Virus record (IMG/VR): IMGVR_UViG_3300025141_000195
Location: 1 to 44,967 of that record
DNA length: 44,967 nt
Origin: a virus
Reading direction: 5' to 3' (one strand)
The notes beneath the pieces are model-generated. The model made no database searches. It was given only the letters and a program-made list of their open reading frames with translations, and was not told the DNA's origin. Shown one piece after another: positions 15,780 to 24,960 of this stretch; position 1 is the stretch's first letter, and every line of letters begins with the position of its first letter. The position numbers and the translations under genes are program-made.

Positions 15780-18230
15780 TTAATCTCCAAATGCGGCATC
15801 GCGTGCAACGCCGCCCATTACATTAACTACCTTCTTGTCAACTTCTCGACCATCTAAATTCATTGAAAGATTAACTACGTATGGATCTGCCGAGCGCTCG
15901 TTAGAGTTGGCCATGGCGCCATAAGCGGCCCCTACACGCCCTGTGGCGGTTTCTATGGCACTCTTGGCTTGGTCGACTGCGAAGGCAGTATCAATCTCTC
16001 CTGCGCCGCTTATAAGGGCCATTGGGCCTCCCATTATTAGCTTTTTGGCGAAGTCGGGAAGCAGATCGAACCCTTTCCTGACAGCAATCATTAACAGATT
16101 TCCGAAGGAGTCGAAGGGGTTTAAGAGCCCCATCAAGAGTGGCATGCCCACTTCCCTTAGCATTTCCAACGACGGAGATGAAATATCGAAAAAGTCTTTG
16201 AGGCCGGCCATCAGGGCTTTGCCGGCAGTAATGAAGGGGTCGACAAATATGCCTCCCCAATCAACGTCCGCCAAGAAATCAATAAGTTCCGGGAAGAAGG
16301 CGATGAGAGAATCCCCAAGTTTAATCGACCACTCCTTGTATGCAGTGATGATCGCGTCAAACTTATCTGGGCTGAAGCCGTCTATGAACATTTCGGTCCA
16401 TGGACCTCCAACACCAAAAAAGTTAGCAATATGAGCTATGATCTTTCCAAATATGGCTACCACACCACCGAAAAAAGCATCAGAAAACTCACTCAGGGCA
16501 GACAAAATGCCGCGCTTGCTAAACGCTTCCTTAATATCGTCCCACTTGGCCACCACCCCCCTAATTCCTCCAGCGATCGCCACGACCAGGCCTGTTATCA
16601 GAAGCACTATCCCTGTTGTTGCTGAGAAGATCGCAGTTGCTATTCCTCCCAATACTGATGCCAGTCCCGAACCGACACTAGCCAAAAAGGCCGGAAGCCC
16701 AGCAAGCAGCCCGCTACTAAACAGACCTGTGAGTAAATTGAGGAACATCAAGCCAATTCCGATCCATTTGCCGAAATCGGTCCCCATCACATGTTCAGTA
16801 CCCTTGATCATCGTCTCGTTGAGTGCTTTGGTGCGAGCCAACAAGTGATCGGAGCTAGCATCAAAAGTATCTCGCATTGCATTTTGGAGCGCGTTAATGG
16901 AAGGCTGCAAAGCTTTAGCCATGTTTTTACCTACCTCGTGGACGGATTTAAGTGTAAAGGCGTCTTTCTCCAGCGCTGCAGCGGTGGCGGCAGTTTTGCC
17001 CACCTGCAGGGCATCCATTTGGCCGCTCATGGCCTTGCCAAGAGTGGTAACGTCTATATCCATTGCGTCGGCCATGGCCAGCTTTTGAAAACGGCCCATG
17101 CTCTCAAAAGAGAGGCCGGCAGAATCAAGGGCATCTCTCAGCATCATGAAACGCTCGACCGGATCTTCAGCCATCATCAAATCCATCGAATTGACAAAGT
17201 TTCCACCCAACATAGCGTTAAGGGACCCTGCGGCGTCTGCGGCGCCTTCGAAGGTGTCAAATTTGCCAGCGATCTCAACGAGTTTGTTCATCTCCAAGCC
17301 GGTAATTTTAGCTACGCGGGCTAATTCCATAAAAACGCCGGGTGCATCGCGCCCCAGAAGGGCGGTTTCTTCACCGGCGCTTGTGATTGAACCAACCACC
17401 TCATCAATAGGCATCTGCAGTTCCATAGCGCGGACCCGGAGATCCATCATCATTTGGGCGCCCTCTTCGGCAGACATCCCCATTGTCTTGGTGGCATGTT
17501 GAATGGAACCAGCATAGGTACCCATATCGACTCCCACTTCGGCTAAAAGCAACCCGGTTTTTACTATATTATGTTGCTGGTCTTTAGACGCCATGCTGAA
17601 ATCAGTCATGGTTTCGTACATCGTTGTTGTACCGGCTGCGGCTTTCGCAATGGTGACACCAAAAATCCTTAGCTGATCATAGGCCTGTCCAATATTGTCA
17701 GCCATGGCTTTTGAGGCTCCCACTTGGGCTCTCATCTTGGCCTCTGCCTCATCTAATGAATCAACCAAACTCAATGTCTGCATAACAGCCGTTTTCAACA
17801 TTCCGACAAGGTGGCCGCCGGCTCTTTTGAAGTGGCCCATGGCTTTGCCCGATTTTGTGAGAGCGTTTCCGTAGCTTCCCATTCCATCGGTACCATCCTT
17901 GATGGACTTATTCATCTCTTTCTGGATCTTCTGGCCCTCTTTGACCTGCTTTGCGTACTCTTTGGTTCCGGGGGCCAGTTCAGAAAGCTTTCGTTCGTGA
18001 TCTGCATACGCATCATTGAGTTCTTGCATGCGACCTACTTCATCGGCCGTGGGGATACCCCCCATACCTGCTCCAGCGCCTGTGCCGCCTACTCCAGCGC
18101 CGGGGGCTCCGCCTACACCAGTGCCGGGGGCTCCACCTACACCAGTGCCCGGCACGGCCGGCCCACTAGTTCCAAGCTTCTCACAACAGTCTTTTAGGAC
18201 ATTATATATATCGTCTAAAGAGGCGCTCAC
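15780..18230 (-). CDS. Tail tape measure protein
   Basis: 816 residues. The start is GTG (18230-18228), with AGGAAAG upstream. A Gly/Pro linker of 8-residue repeats (PGTGVGGA type, about 25-60) follows a short helix. Residues about 65-480 are helical and Ala/Lys/Met-rich with coiled-coil character, and about 485-560 hold two or three strongly hydrophobic segments, such as TGIVLLITGLVVAIAGGI. Long helices plus a membrane-like block are the hallmark of tape measures, which set tail length and may cross the inner membrane at DNA injection. By the usual rule of about 0.15 nm per residue the tail would be near 120 nm. It lies directly after the gp26/gp51-like pair, the standard position. Confidence 0.88.
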   Translation of the reverse strand: MSASLDDIYNVLKDCCEKLGTSGPAVPGTGVGGAPGTGVGGAPGAGVGGTGAGAGMGGIPTADEVGRMQELNDAYADHERKLSELAPGTKEYAKQVKEGQKIQKEMNKSIKDGTDGMGSYGNALTKSGKAMGHFKRAGGHLVGMLKTAVMQTLSLVDSLDEAEAKMRAQVGASKAMADNIGQAYDQLRIFGVTIAKAAAGTTTMYETMTDFSMASKDQQHNIVKTGLLLAEVGVDMGTYAGSIQHATKTMGMSAEEGAQMMMDLRVRAMELQMPIDEVVGSITSAGEETALLGRDAPGVFMELARVAKITGLEMNKLVEIAGKFDTFEGAADAAGSLNAMLGGNFVNSMDLMMAEDPVERFMMLRDALDSAGLSFESMGRFQKLAMADAMDIDVTTLGKAMSGQMDALQVGKTAATAAALEKDAFTLKSVHEVGKNMAKALQPSINALQNAMRDTFDASSDHLLARTKALNETMIKGTEHVMGTDFGKWIGIGLMFLNLLTGLFSSGLLAGLPAFLASVGSGLASVLGGIATAIFSATTGIVLLITGLVVAIAGGIRGVVAKWDDIKEAFSKRGILSALSEFSDAFFGGVVAIFGKIIAHIANFFGVGGPWTEMFIDGFSPDKFDAIITAYKEWSIKLGDSLIAFFPELIDFLADVDWGGIFVDPFITAGKALMAGLKDFFDISSPSLEMLREVGMPLLMGLLNPFDSFGNLLMIAVRKGFDLLPDFAKKLIMGGPMALISGAGEIDTAFAVDQAKSAIETATGRVGAAYGAMANSNERSADPYVVNLSMNLDGREVDKKVVNVMGGVARDAAFGD
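18090..18160. repeat. 24-bp tandem repeat encoding the Gly/Pro linker of the tape measure
   Basis: About three imperfect copies of a 24-base unit, roughly gccgggggctccgcctacaccagt on the plus strand in its first 20 bases, encode PGTGVGGA-type octapeptides. It is an in-frame protein linker, prone to slippage in copy number. Confidence 0.7.
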
Positions 18231-18271
18231 AATAATTCTTTCCTATATTCATAATTAGTTGTTTAAAGAAA

Positions 18272-18550
18272 TTATGAGCGACCAGACAGGTGTGCCGGCA
18301 TTTTGGGCTGATTTTGCGTCGTTAGCTCTTGCCGGGTACTTCTTTTGCTGCTCGACGAGTTCGATGAGGACTCAATTGCCTCTTTCTCTGCTTGAAGCTG
18401 CTTTATCAATCTTTCCACAAACCATGTACGAAGGCCAATTGGCAAATTATATGATTCTATGAAGGACCACCCTCCTGAGTATTTTAAGAAGAAGAACTGC
18501 TCATACACAGCTTCCATGTACTCAGAGGTTAGGCCAAAAAAACTCCGCAT
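18272..18550 (-). CDS. Small gp51-like baseplate/tail assembly protein
   Basis: 92 residues. The first 60 are aromatic and conserved-looking (SEYMEAVYEQFFFLKYSGG, then ESYNLPIGLRTWFVERLI), and the remainder is a Ser/Lys/Gln-rich tail. The pattern matches the small partner encoded after gp26-like proteins in myoviruses, comparable to T4 gp51 and to tail assembly chaperones that precede the tape measure. Its ATG (18550-18548) lies inside the preceding gene, and GGAGG (18566-18562) nine bases upstream is itself inside that gene's codons. The two frames overlap 29 bases across a run of seven T, so separate initiation, or a shift producing a joined product, are both possible. Confidence 0.65.
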   Translation of the reverse strand: MRSFFGLTSEYMEAVYEQFFFLKYSGGWSFIESYNLPIGLRTWFVERLIKQLQAEKEAIESSSNSSSSKRSTRQELTTQNQPKMPAHLSGRS

Positions 18551-19400
18551 TTAGCGGAACCTCCATGTCCTGCTCGTGATCACAAACTTCGCATGAAAAA
18601 TGTTGAGTTAAATCAATGTTGGGGGCAACGTATTTGTATGCATTTCGCAAATATATAGAGTCCATAGAAGGCAAGTTGCTCGAAACATAGTTGACCGCTT
18701 CATCGGTATCGTTTCCATTAACAGCAACCATCATAGTGGCCAATTGACGACTAATTACTCTCTCTGCTTTTCGCTTACGATCGCTCTCCATTTGGGCGCC
18801 GATTTGGCGTTCATCCGCGCCATTAAGCAATCGGGTTGTAATTATTAATTTGGACTGTGGTAACGTTACGTCAAACGTTCCATCTCCATTCGACTGTACA
18901 TCGAAGCCGTCGCCCGTGTCTTCTCTGGCGTACTCTTGTGGGCCCTTAATAGTGGCCATATTTAAATCGAACTGGTATTTTTGATTGGTTTGACAATTTG
19001 GGCAGCTAACCTTAGTACTATAAAGGTTTCCATAGCCCGACACACGACATGCAACCAAAATGGCATTTCTATCCCCTACTAACAAAGTATTGGGGTCGAT
19101 AGATTTATCAACAATAATACTACGCACTAAGCGATCAATAGCGACACCTTTCTTGACCAGAGACCGGGATGTAAGAATATCTTCTTCTTTCGCGGTCATT
19201 TGCTTGATTTCAATATGCTCGGCGCCGCATAAAGGGTGGCCTGGGGCATAAAACTGGCCTCTCGATGGAAGATCGACAAATTCAGTCGGAATTACAAATG
19301 AAAAATCGCTATCTGGCGAATTTTCAGTTAGTTGGTTAACGGGCGGATCAGCGTGTTTTACTTCCTTTTCTACGCCTGTCCGACTTCTGTTTCTTGACAA
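18522..19400 (-). CDS. Baseplate hub assembly protein, gp26-like (T4_baseplate family pattern)
   Basis: 292 residues. The start is TTG (19400-19398) with GAGGTG just upstream. The core begins FVIPTEFVDLPSRGQFYAPG, then IEIKQMTAKEEDILTSRSL and VDKSIDPNTLLVGDRNAILV, a pattern I associate with the T4 baseplate hub assembly family around gp26. Two C-x2-C knuckles, C133/C136 (CPNC) and C270/C273 (CEVC), could bind one zinc and bracket the middle domain. The last residues, NAEFFWPNL, are encoded across a T7 run where the gp51-like frame begins. It follows the tail tube gene and leads into the tape measure, the expected place for a tail assembly chaperone or hub catalyst. Confidence 0.72.
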   Translation of the reverse strand: MSRNRSRTGVEKEVKHADPPVNQLTENSPDSDFSFVIPTEFVDLPSRGQFYAPGHPLCGAEHIEIKQMTAKEEDILTSRSLVKKGVAIDRLVRSIIVDKSIDPNTLLVGDRNAILVACRVSGYGNLYSTKVSCPNCQTNQKYQFDLNMATIKGPQEYAREDTGDGFDVQSNGDGTFDVTLPQSKLIITTRLLNGADERQIGAQMESDRKRKAERVISRQLATMMVAVNGNDTDEAVNYVSSNLPSMDSIYLRNAYKYVAPNIDLTQHFSCEVCDHEQDMEVPLNAEFFWPNL

Positions 19401-19427
19401 TATACACCTCTCATTTTGTATTATCTA

Positions 19428-20033
19428 TTAGGAATTGTTGGAGCTAAAAAATGTGTTACCACCGAGAGCAACGGCTGCGGAGCCGCCTAAGGTCTCTATA
19501 GAAGCCCAATCGTACTGAATGGTCATCTTGTACTCGGTAAGCTCGTCATCACCATATTTGAGTCCCGATCCATAATCCAGCTTTTGGACAAACGAGTTTA
19601 CCAGCGTCCATGTTTCAATCGGGTTGCCATCTGCGTCGATTTGAGTAATAAAGACCGTGCCGAGGGCACCGGCCGCCTTCGCCTTAGACATGCTCGTTAA
19701 ACTTTCAGTATCGGCATTTGCGGGAACGTTATAGCCGCCGGCCTGTACGATGGCGGAAAGTGTTGCGGCCACATCCGGATCACTAGCAGGATCAACCATT
19801 GTAATCTCGATAGCATTCCACTTCACCGTAGATGGATAGTAGAACGTGTGATTTAAAAATTGGTGCTCCGATGATGAAATTTCGAAATTTGGCTTTTGAA
19901 CAGAAGTGGCGTACCACAGAACCATTCCGCCGTTTTGTGAATTAATACCGCTAATAGAAACAGTAAATCGAAAATTCCTTTTTGGATCTTTTAAGGTGAC
20001 ATCCTCACCGAAATTGGTTGACCAGAATGGCAT
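19428..20033 (-). CDS. Tail tube protein (gp19-like)
   Basis: 201 residues, matching the usual T4-type tube protein in length (T4 gp19 is 163). It opens MPFWSTNFGEDVTLKDPKRN, then FRFTVSI, and has beta strands that fit the two-sheet tube fold, including SEHQFLNHTFYYPSTVKW and IEITMVDPAS. The C-terminal part YKMTIQYDWASIETLGG is typical of tube subunits. Hexamers would stack to form the inner conduit within the sheath encoded just upstream. AGGGAG precedes the ATG, and a late-type element variant lies at 20058-20067. There are no unusual residues or breaks. Confidence 0.9.
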   Translation of the reverse strand: MPFWSTNFGEDVTLKDPKRNFRFTVSISGINSQNGGMVLWYATSVQKPNFEISSSEHQFLNHTFYYPSTVKWNAIEITMVDPASDPDVAATLSAIVQAGGYNVPANADTESLTSMSKAKAAGALGTVFITQIDADGNPIETWTLVNSFVQKLDYGSGLKYGDDELTEYKMTIQYDWASIETLGGSAAVALGGNTFFSSNNS

Positions 20034-20057
20034 TGTTAATTTTCTCCCTTAATAGTT

Positions 20058-20067
20058 TAACTAGTCT
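20058..20067 (-). promoter_or_regulatory. Late-type element variant before the tail tube gene
   Basis: AGACTAGTTA on the minus strand differs by one base from the AGACTAYTTA form found before other structural genes. It is about 25 bases before the tube start, in the 46-base space after the sheath gene. Confidence 0.35.
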
Positions 20068-20079
20068 TCAAACTGAGTT

Positions 20080-23000
20080 TTAGTCATCAAATGATGCCCC
20101 GGTTGAGGCGATGACAAAGTCGATTGCAATAAACTCGATTGCGCGAGCCGGCTTAATCATAATCTTAGCATACATGATGTTCTGATCAATGAGGTCCGGG
20201 GTGGTTGTGCTTTCATCAAGAATGAGGCGATATTCTGTAATACCATATCGAGTCTTAACGTTGGCGAGGAACGGCTCAATAAGGGCCTTAAATCGGTTCC
20301 ATGTAGCTTGCACATTCTGCTCAAAGAGAATCTGTGTTGAAAGAACCGAAATTTGTTTCTTGAGGTAGATTACCAATCTTCTTACATTCACTCTATCAAG
20401 TGCGGATTGACGCTCTTGAAGAGTTTTCTGTCCGAATACCACGATCCCGCTAGAGGGGAATGAGGCAATCGGGTTAATGCGGTTTTCATAAAGCGTATCG
20501 CGCTCCTTGGACGATAGGCGTGAAGTAACATTCGTGATTGGGATTCCTGCGGCGCCATCAGAGAGGCCTCCGCGGTTAAATCCTGCAGGAGCAAACCACA
20601 CTGCGGTTTTAGCTTCTGCGCTGCCTAACACACCGGCCATGGCTACGGTTGGTGGAATCCAAACCAGCTGGCCGGTAGTGGCGTCCCGAGTCTGAACCCA
20701 TGGGTAGAAAGTGGCACCGTAAGATGAGTCAATGCGACGATCTTTAAGCGAGTTGGCGATGTTGGTCACATTCCTGTTTGCGCGCTTATCCTTGGCCTTG
20801 TACGTCTCATGAGGCGGGGTATATACGTTCGCCAAGTCGATGAGCGCCATGGCATCGGCACGATCTTCACACAAGCTAATTGAATAACTCGTGAGAGAAT
20901 TGTTAGTGAGGCCCGGAGTGCTTAGCAGGTTAAAGTCAAGCAACTCAGGATCTGCCAGCGTTTCTAGTGCGCGGCGGTATGTGTGATAAACATAGTTGGT
21001 GTCTTCTGTGTCTCCACTGCTCATTAGTGAGTTAGCTAGGGGATCCGGCTTCGTAATATCGAATCCGTCGAAAGCTCCCCACACAGGGGCAGTAAAGCGG
21101 TTGTATCCTGCGTCAAGAAGCGTCTTATAGCTGCCTGTTCCAGCGGAGACTGAGTTGCCGCTAGCGCGGGAACCAGACTGGTAGTAATAAGAGCTTTTGT
21201 CGGAGTTGGCGCGTACATTATCAAGAGAGAAAATGTATTGCCACGACTTGGTGCCCTCACCCTGAGTAGCGCTGGTGGTGGGATCATCCGGGAATCCGGA
21301 CCACCACAGGCGGTTGCGATCGAAGACGCCATAACAGTTCTGAGAAGAATCTGCTGTACGTGTTGTCCTCATTCCAAAATATGCATCTGTAGGATCGGTG
21401 AGTCCTCCATCACTGGCGGATAATCTCAGTGGGCCCGATGGGAATCCGAGAGAAGCGGTAAAGGATGGGCCAGTACCAGCTTTGTTGAGACCTCCCGAAA
21501 GTCCGGAAGCTCGAACTGAAACACTCGATGCGGGGCCGTATCCCCATTGAATGAGTTCGGCACGAGCATATGGCTTCGAGCCGCTCATCCATCCGTCCGG
21601 GCTGGTGCCCGAAACATAAGTAATTGCACTTCCACCGCCGGAATTACGGTTTCGGAGTGATAAAGTCTGCTGGGCCGGTGGTGTTCCAGCTAGCGAACAG
21701 ATAATGGAGCCATTGTGCCCATTAGCAGATTCAATCGCAGTTTTAAGGCTAGCGAGAGCGCTTACTGTCGCTGTGCCCGTCAAGTAGGCGATAACCTTAG
21801 TACCACTGTTGACTTTTGCTCCGCTAGAGCCGGTGTTTACAATCTTATAATTCCGGACTGTTCCATTGCTGTCGGTGAGAACGGTGGTATAGACTGAAGC
21901 TGGGGCGCCCAAGGTACTTGGGGTGCTCTTGAACAACAGCGCGGGTGCAGTGGTACCACTGACCATTGAAACTTTCGATGTGGCAGCGCCAGCATTTACA
22001 CCCTGAGTGAAGAGGATTTTTGTCTTCGCATAGGAATTAGGTCTTGCATAACCTGCAAGAGAAGATGTGTTCTGAATCATGAGGCCCGGGCGGGATGTGC
22101 CAGATGGCTTGACTCCTGCGCGGGTTTTAAGCTGCGGAGGACCATAATAGCCGAAAGGCAGTAATGCCGGATCGGTGGCGCCGGCTTCGGCGTCTGGATT
22201 CATTTCGACATAAATAAAGTTTGAACGGTTGTCATACTCTCCATATTGACGGAGGCGGCGGTTGGTGGAATCCCACTTGTGGTATCTGTCACCGATCTTG
22301 CGTGCCACAAAATCAGGAGACTTGGGATCCATCGAGCAGTTATCAAAACGCTCAATAACCTGTACGTTATTGTCGGTATCATTGATGTTTCTCAAGACAA
22401 CCGAGAATGTACCATACTCGCTGGTGGTCGTGTTAGAGATGCGAATGTTCTCAATTGAGATTTTCACATGCTTGGGCAACCACTCACCGTGGCCGCGGCC
22501 AACAAGGCGGAATAATTTCTGCACCTTGGATGGAGTATAATCACTAGCAATTCCTGTATCTTGGGCAATAAACCAGCCTGCGACACCTTCGCGATGTGCT
22601 TGGCCTTTCATTTTCATGGGGCCGACCTGCGGATTGGTAGCAGAGCCAGAACCAATTGCCATAATAATACCAACTGCCTGAGTGCCTACTGCTCCGTTGT
22701 CGCGCATGTTCTGTTCGAAAGTTTCACCCAGCCAATAATCTACTTCGGCGCTAGCAGGATAATAACTGCCGCTTCCAATAAGCTGGGGGTTTGTATTAAA
22801 CTGGTTACGAATGAAGTTCTGTGAGTTATCATCAAAGTTAAATGTAAACGTTTCTGTCCCTTGCGCGGTACCATTAACGGTCATCTTAAAGACACCATTG
22901 GCATCAGATGTAATTAATGTACCTGCGGAGGCAGTAACGGCGGTGGTTCCCCAGACTGTACCACTGAGCTTGATAGAACCATTGTTCAAATACCAAATAG

Positions 23001-23475
23001 CTGCGCAGTCAAGGTTTCCGAGATTGCCGCGCGTATCGCCAGTAACACTCGATGACTTGATCAGGAAGAGTCCGTATGCGCCACCACCACTTTTGGGAGA
23101 GTTTACGGTTTGCCAACCGGCCTTGGCCGCGGCAGTGTTTTTCTTGCTTGTGGACTGCTCTCCGAGCAGGCGCACATAAGTAAGCGGTGCCACGCCAGAA
23201 TGCAGGAATGCCTTTGCGGCGTAAGTGCCGTACATGGGCGATTGGAGGTTTCCGTCGCGATAAACATCGCCTCCGCCAGAGCCCGGAACGGTATCTCCAA
23301 ACATATTCACAAAGTCGCTATATGATTCGATCTTTGTGGGAACATTCGCTAATCCCTTGCGTGCACGGCCGACGATTACGGGACCGATGTTATCCGGCGT
23401 ACGGGGGATAAATGAGTTATCAATTTCATTGATAAATACGCCGGGCGATACAAATTTAAAGTTTTTGACAGACAT
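20080..23475 (-). CDS. Tail sheath protein (gp18-like), unusually large
   Basis: 1131 residues. The N-terminus FVSPGVFINEIDNSFIP and GPVIVGRARKG are the sheath opening, where the first strand joins a neighbouring subunit. The C-terminal 160 residues, including LDRVNVRRLVIYLKKQI, FEQNVQATWNRFKALIEPFL and KIMIKPARAIEFIAIDFVIA, are the conserved sheath core that contracts. T4 gp18 has 659 residues, so about 450 more residues sit between these blocks, mostly Ser/Gly/Thr-rich (about residues 400-760), probably extra domains on the outer surface. The gene is unbroken. Two late-type elements lie in the 117 bases upstream. It is followed at once by the tube gene. Confidence 0.93.
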   Translation of the reverse strand: MSVKNFKFVSPGVFINEIDNSFIPRTPDNIGPVIVGRARKGLANVPTKIESYSDFVNMFGDTVPGSGGGDVYRDGNLQSPMYGTYAAKAFLHSGVAPLTYVRLLGEQSTSKKNTAAAKAGWQTVNSPKSGGGAYGLFLIKSSSVTGDTRGNLGNLDCAAIWYLNNGSIKLSGTVWGTTAVTASAGTLITSDANGVFKMTVNGTAQGTETFTFNFDDNSQNFIRNQFNTNPQLIGSGSYYPASAEVDYWLGETFEQNMRDNGAVGTQAVGIIMAIGSGSATNPQVGPMKMKGQAHREGVAGWFIAQDTGIASDYTPSKVQKLFRLVGRGHGEWLPKHVKISIENIRISNTTTSEYGTFSVVLRNINDTDNNVQVIERFDNCSMDPKSPDFVARKIGDRYHKWDSTNRRLRQYGEYDNRSNFIYVEMNPDAEAGATDPALLPFGYYGPPQLKTRAGVKPSGTSRPGLMIQNTSSLAGYARPNSYAKTKILFTQGVNAGAATSKVSMVSGTTAPALLFKSTPSTLGAPASVYTTVLTDSNGTVRNYKIVNTGSSGAKVNSGTKVIAYLTGTATVSALASLKTAIESANGHNGSIICSLAGTPPAQQTLSLRNRNSGGGSAITYVSGTSPDGWMSGSKPYARAELIQWGYGPASSVSVRASGLSGGLNKAGTGPSFTASLGFPSGPLRLSASDGGLTDPTDAYFGMRTTRTADSSQNCYGVFDRNRLWWSGFPDDPTTSATQGEGTKSWQYIFSLDNVRANSDKSSYYYQSGSRASGNSVSAGTGSYKTLLDAGYNRFTAPVWGAFDGFDITKPDPLANSLMSSGDTEDTNYVYHTYRRALETLADPELLDFNLLSTPGLTNNSLTSYSISLCEDRADAMALIDLANVYTPPHETYKAKDKRANRNVTNIANSLKDRRIDSSYGATFYPWVQTRDATTGQLVWIPPTVAMAGVLGSAEAKTAVWFAPAGFNRGGLSDGAAGIPITNVTSRLSSKERDTLYENRINPIASFPSSGIVVFGQKTLQERQSALDRVNVRRLVIYLKKQISVLSTQILFEQNVQATWNRFKALIEPFLANVKTRYGITEYRLILDESTTTPDLIDQNIMYAKIMIKPARAIEFIAIDFVIASTGASFDD

Positions 23476-23498
23476 CTTTGTAAAACCCTCTCTTCATT

Positions 23499-23508
23499 AA
23501 AGTAGTCT
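23499..23508 (-). promoter_or_regulatory. Late-type element variant, proximal copy before the sheath gene
   Basis: AGACTACTTT on the minus strand, about 24 bases before the sheath start. It matches the AGACTAYTTA form except for its last base, and is paired with a second copy 30 bases further upstream. Confidence 0.35.
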
Positions 23509-23527
23509 AATTGGTGGACAATCAACA

Positions 23528-23536
23528 GTAAATAGT
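23528..23536 (-). promoter_or_regulatory. Late-type element before the sheath gene
   Basis: ACTATTTAC on the minus strand, 53 bases before the sheath start, in the gap after the tail-completion gene. It shares the ACTATTTA core with copies before other virion genes. Confidence 0.45.
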
Positions 23537-23592
23537 TTACGCATTGTCAAAAGTCGTGAAGAGAATAAATAATTTTGCCTTCAGTTCAGGAA

Positions 23593-24477
23593 CTAATCTT
23601 CGATAAACGAGGGGTCTCCAGGAAGTGGGACGCTCTCGCGCGGATAGCTTACCTCTACGACATTTTCCTCTATTTTCACCAATTCACGATCATCGCTCTC
23701 TCCCTCTCCAATCAGATACCCCAATACTTTGATATTAATTTCCGTTGAAAACTTACGCGACTCTTCCCCCAAATCTTCAATATTGTTTGAATGTGTAAAA
23801 TTAGAATCCACGAAAGCTTCATATAGATGACCATTTCTACGCAATGCAAATGCATTGATTTGGCCCGGTCGGGCGATAAAAGGTGCCACCAGATCGTTCT
23901 GTTGTTGCTGGTATTCAGTTATGAGGGTGATCTTGTAGTCCACATTAATATATACGGGGATCGGAATGGACAGTGTTTGAATAACCACTTTTTTATTGGT
24001 GCGCGGATAGTATTTTTGAAATTTGGTGTCCTTTGGCAACATTCTCATAGATTGAGCAACCGCAAAATTTCGTGTCTTATCTTCTACAATTCGGCGCGCA
24101 ACCACCATTCTTCCTGTGCGGCCATCCTTGTTGTCTGAGTAAATTTGCGCTTGAAAGGCACCCTTTCGTTCAGGATCTTTGGATATCCCGGAGCGCTCTA
24201 TGCTCACTAAGGGCAACTTAAGTGCGTCTCCATCATCTCGCAATGATTTTTTATGTTTAATTTGATATGCGCGTTCCGGAGCCTGCCACAAAACAGGAAC
24301 TCGTACTCTCCCCTCGTTTGTCAAAGTTTGAAGCTGCAAATCCTCTTTTATCCATGCGGTGATCGCATAATCAATATTTTCAATAGTAGAGGACACCATT
24401 CCGATGTCTTGAAGCCGAGCAGACCCCGTATGGGGGATATCCGGCATCAGCGCGAAATTAAAATTATCAGGTAGCAT
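23593..24477 (-). CDS. Neck or tail-completion protein, 294 residues
   Basis: I place the start at ATG 24477, which has AAGGGG upstream and overlaps the previous gene by 11 bases. Starting 17 codons earlier would place the ATG deeper inside that gene. The protein is beta-rich with no membrane segments. Notable parts are the helix SSTIENIDYAITAWIKEDLQL, KVVIQTLSIPIPVYINVDYK and an acidic end with SYPRESVPLPGDPSF. Position between two neck-type genes and the sheath gene suggests a tail terminator or sheath-end protein (the T4 gp15/gp3 site), but I see no decisive family motif. It is followed by 117 bases that hold the sheath promoter elements. Confidence 0.6.
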   Translation of the reverse strand: MLPDNFNFALMPDIPHTGSARLQDIGMVSSTIENIDYAITAWIKEDLQLQTLTNEGRVRVPVLWQAPERAYQIKHKKSLRDDGDALKLPLVSIERSGISKDPERKGAFQAQIYSDNKDGRTGRMVVARRIVEDKTRNFAVAQSMRMLPKDTKFQKYYPRTNKKVVIQTLSIPIPVYINVDYKITLITEYQQQQNDLVAPFIARPGQINAFALRRNGHLYEAFVDSNFTHSNNIEDLGEESRKFSTEINIKVLGYLIGEGESDDRELVKIEENVVEVSYPRESVPLPGDPSFIED

Positions 24478-24955
24478 CGAAAAGCCCCTTTCTCGCTCTC
24501 TTGCAGATAGCAGATATTTCAAAACCATGATCTACTTGGCCAAACAGCTTGCTCTCTTCGGTTAATTTAACGATCTCATAAAAATAAGATCCATAAAGCA
24601 CAAAATCACCTTCTCGAACGTACATATTTTGATCCTCTTCCAGTCGACGTTTGTGAAAGTGCACCTTGATCTCCCAAGTCTTATCCACACCCGCACTCTT
24701 TAAATAGTCGGTTGAATAATCTGTAAATTCAACTAATGCATATATCCGCACTGGGGGGAGATAGCTTTTCTTGATCGCTTCTCCGTATAATTCATGAAAA
24801 TCCGTTGTTTCCATATCAATTGGATAATATAAAATCTGCTGGCCGATGATCTTTTCAATAAGTTCATCATTGACCTGCTTGACGAGATCGCGCTCTTTCT
24901 TACCAAAGAATAACGGTGGAGGCGGCTGTTTGGGTCTCTTCCATTCGTTGGACAT
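24467..24955 (-). CDS. Neck / head-closure protein (gp14-like position)
   Basis: 162 residues. A Pro-rich start (KRPKQPPPPLFFGKKERDLV) leads to a helix VKQVNDELIEKIIGQQILYY, then beta strands including VRIYALVEFTD and EGDFVLYGSYFYEIVKLTEE, which resemble the small barrel of head-closure and neck proteins (YPIDMETTDFHELYGEA before the barrel). In T4, gp13 and gp14 seal the capsid and receive the tail; this gene lies between the other two neck candidates. It overlaps the next gene by 11 bases and begins 6 bases after the previous stop, so translation is coupled. The exact T4 counterpart is uncertain. Confidence 0.62.
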   Translation of the reverse strand: MSNEWKRPKQPPPPLFFGKKERDLVKQVNDELIEKIIGQQILYYPIDMETTDFHELYGEAIKKSYLPPVRIYALVEFTDYSTDYLKSAGVDKTWEIKVHFHKRRLEEDQNMYVREGDFVLYGSYFYEIVKLTEESKLFGQVDHGFEISAICKRARKGLFDAT

Positions 24956-24960
24956 TTAAA

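Noticed and set aside
16791-17324. A 177-residue plus-strand reading frame opposite the tape measure gene
   Set aside because: No homology pattern; it lies wholly within the tape measure, whose coding frame is unbroken. All other long plus-strand frames were rejected on the same ground.
18090-18160. Possible CRISPR-like or regulatory repeat
   Set aside because: The 24-base repeats are contiguous, in frame and encode a Gly/Pro linker; there are no spacers.
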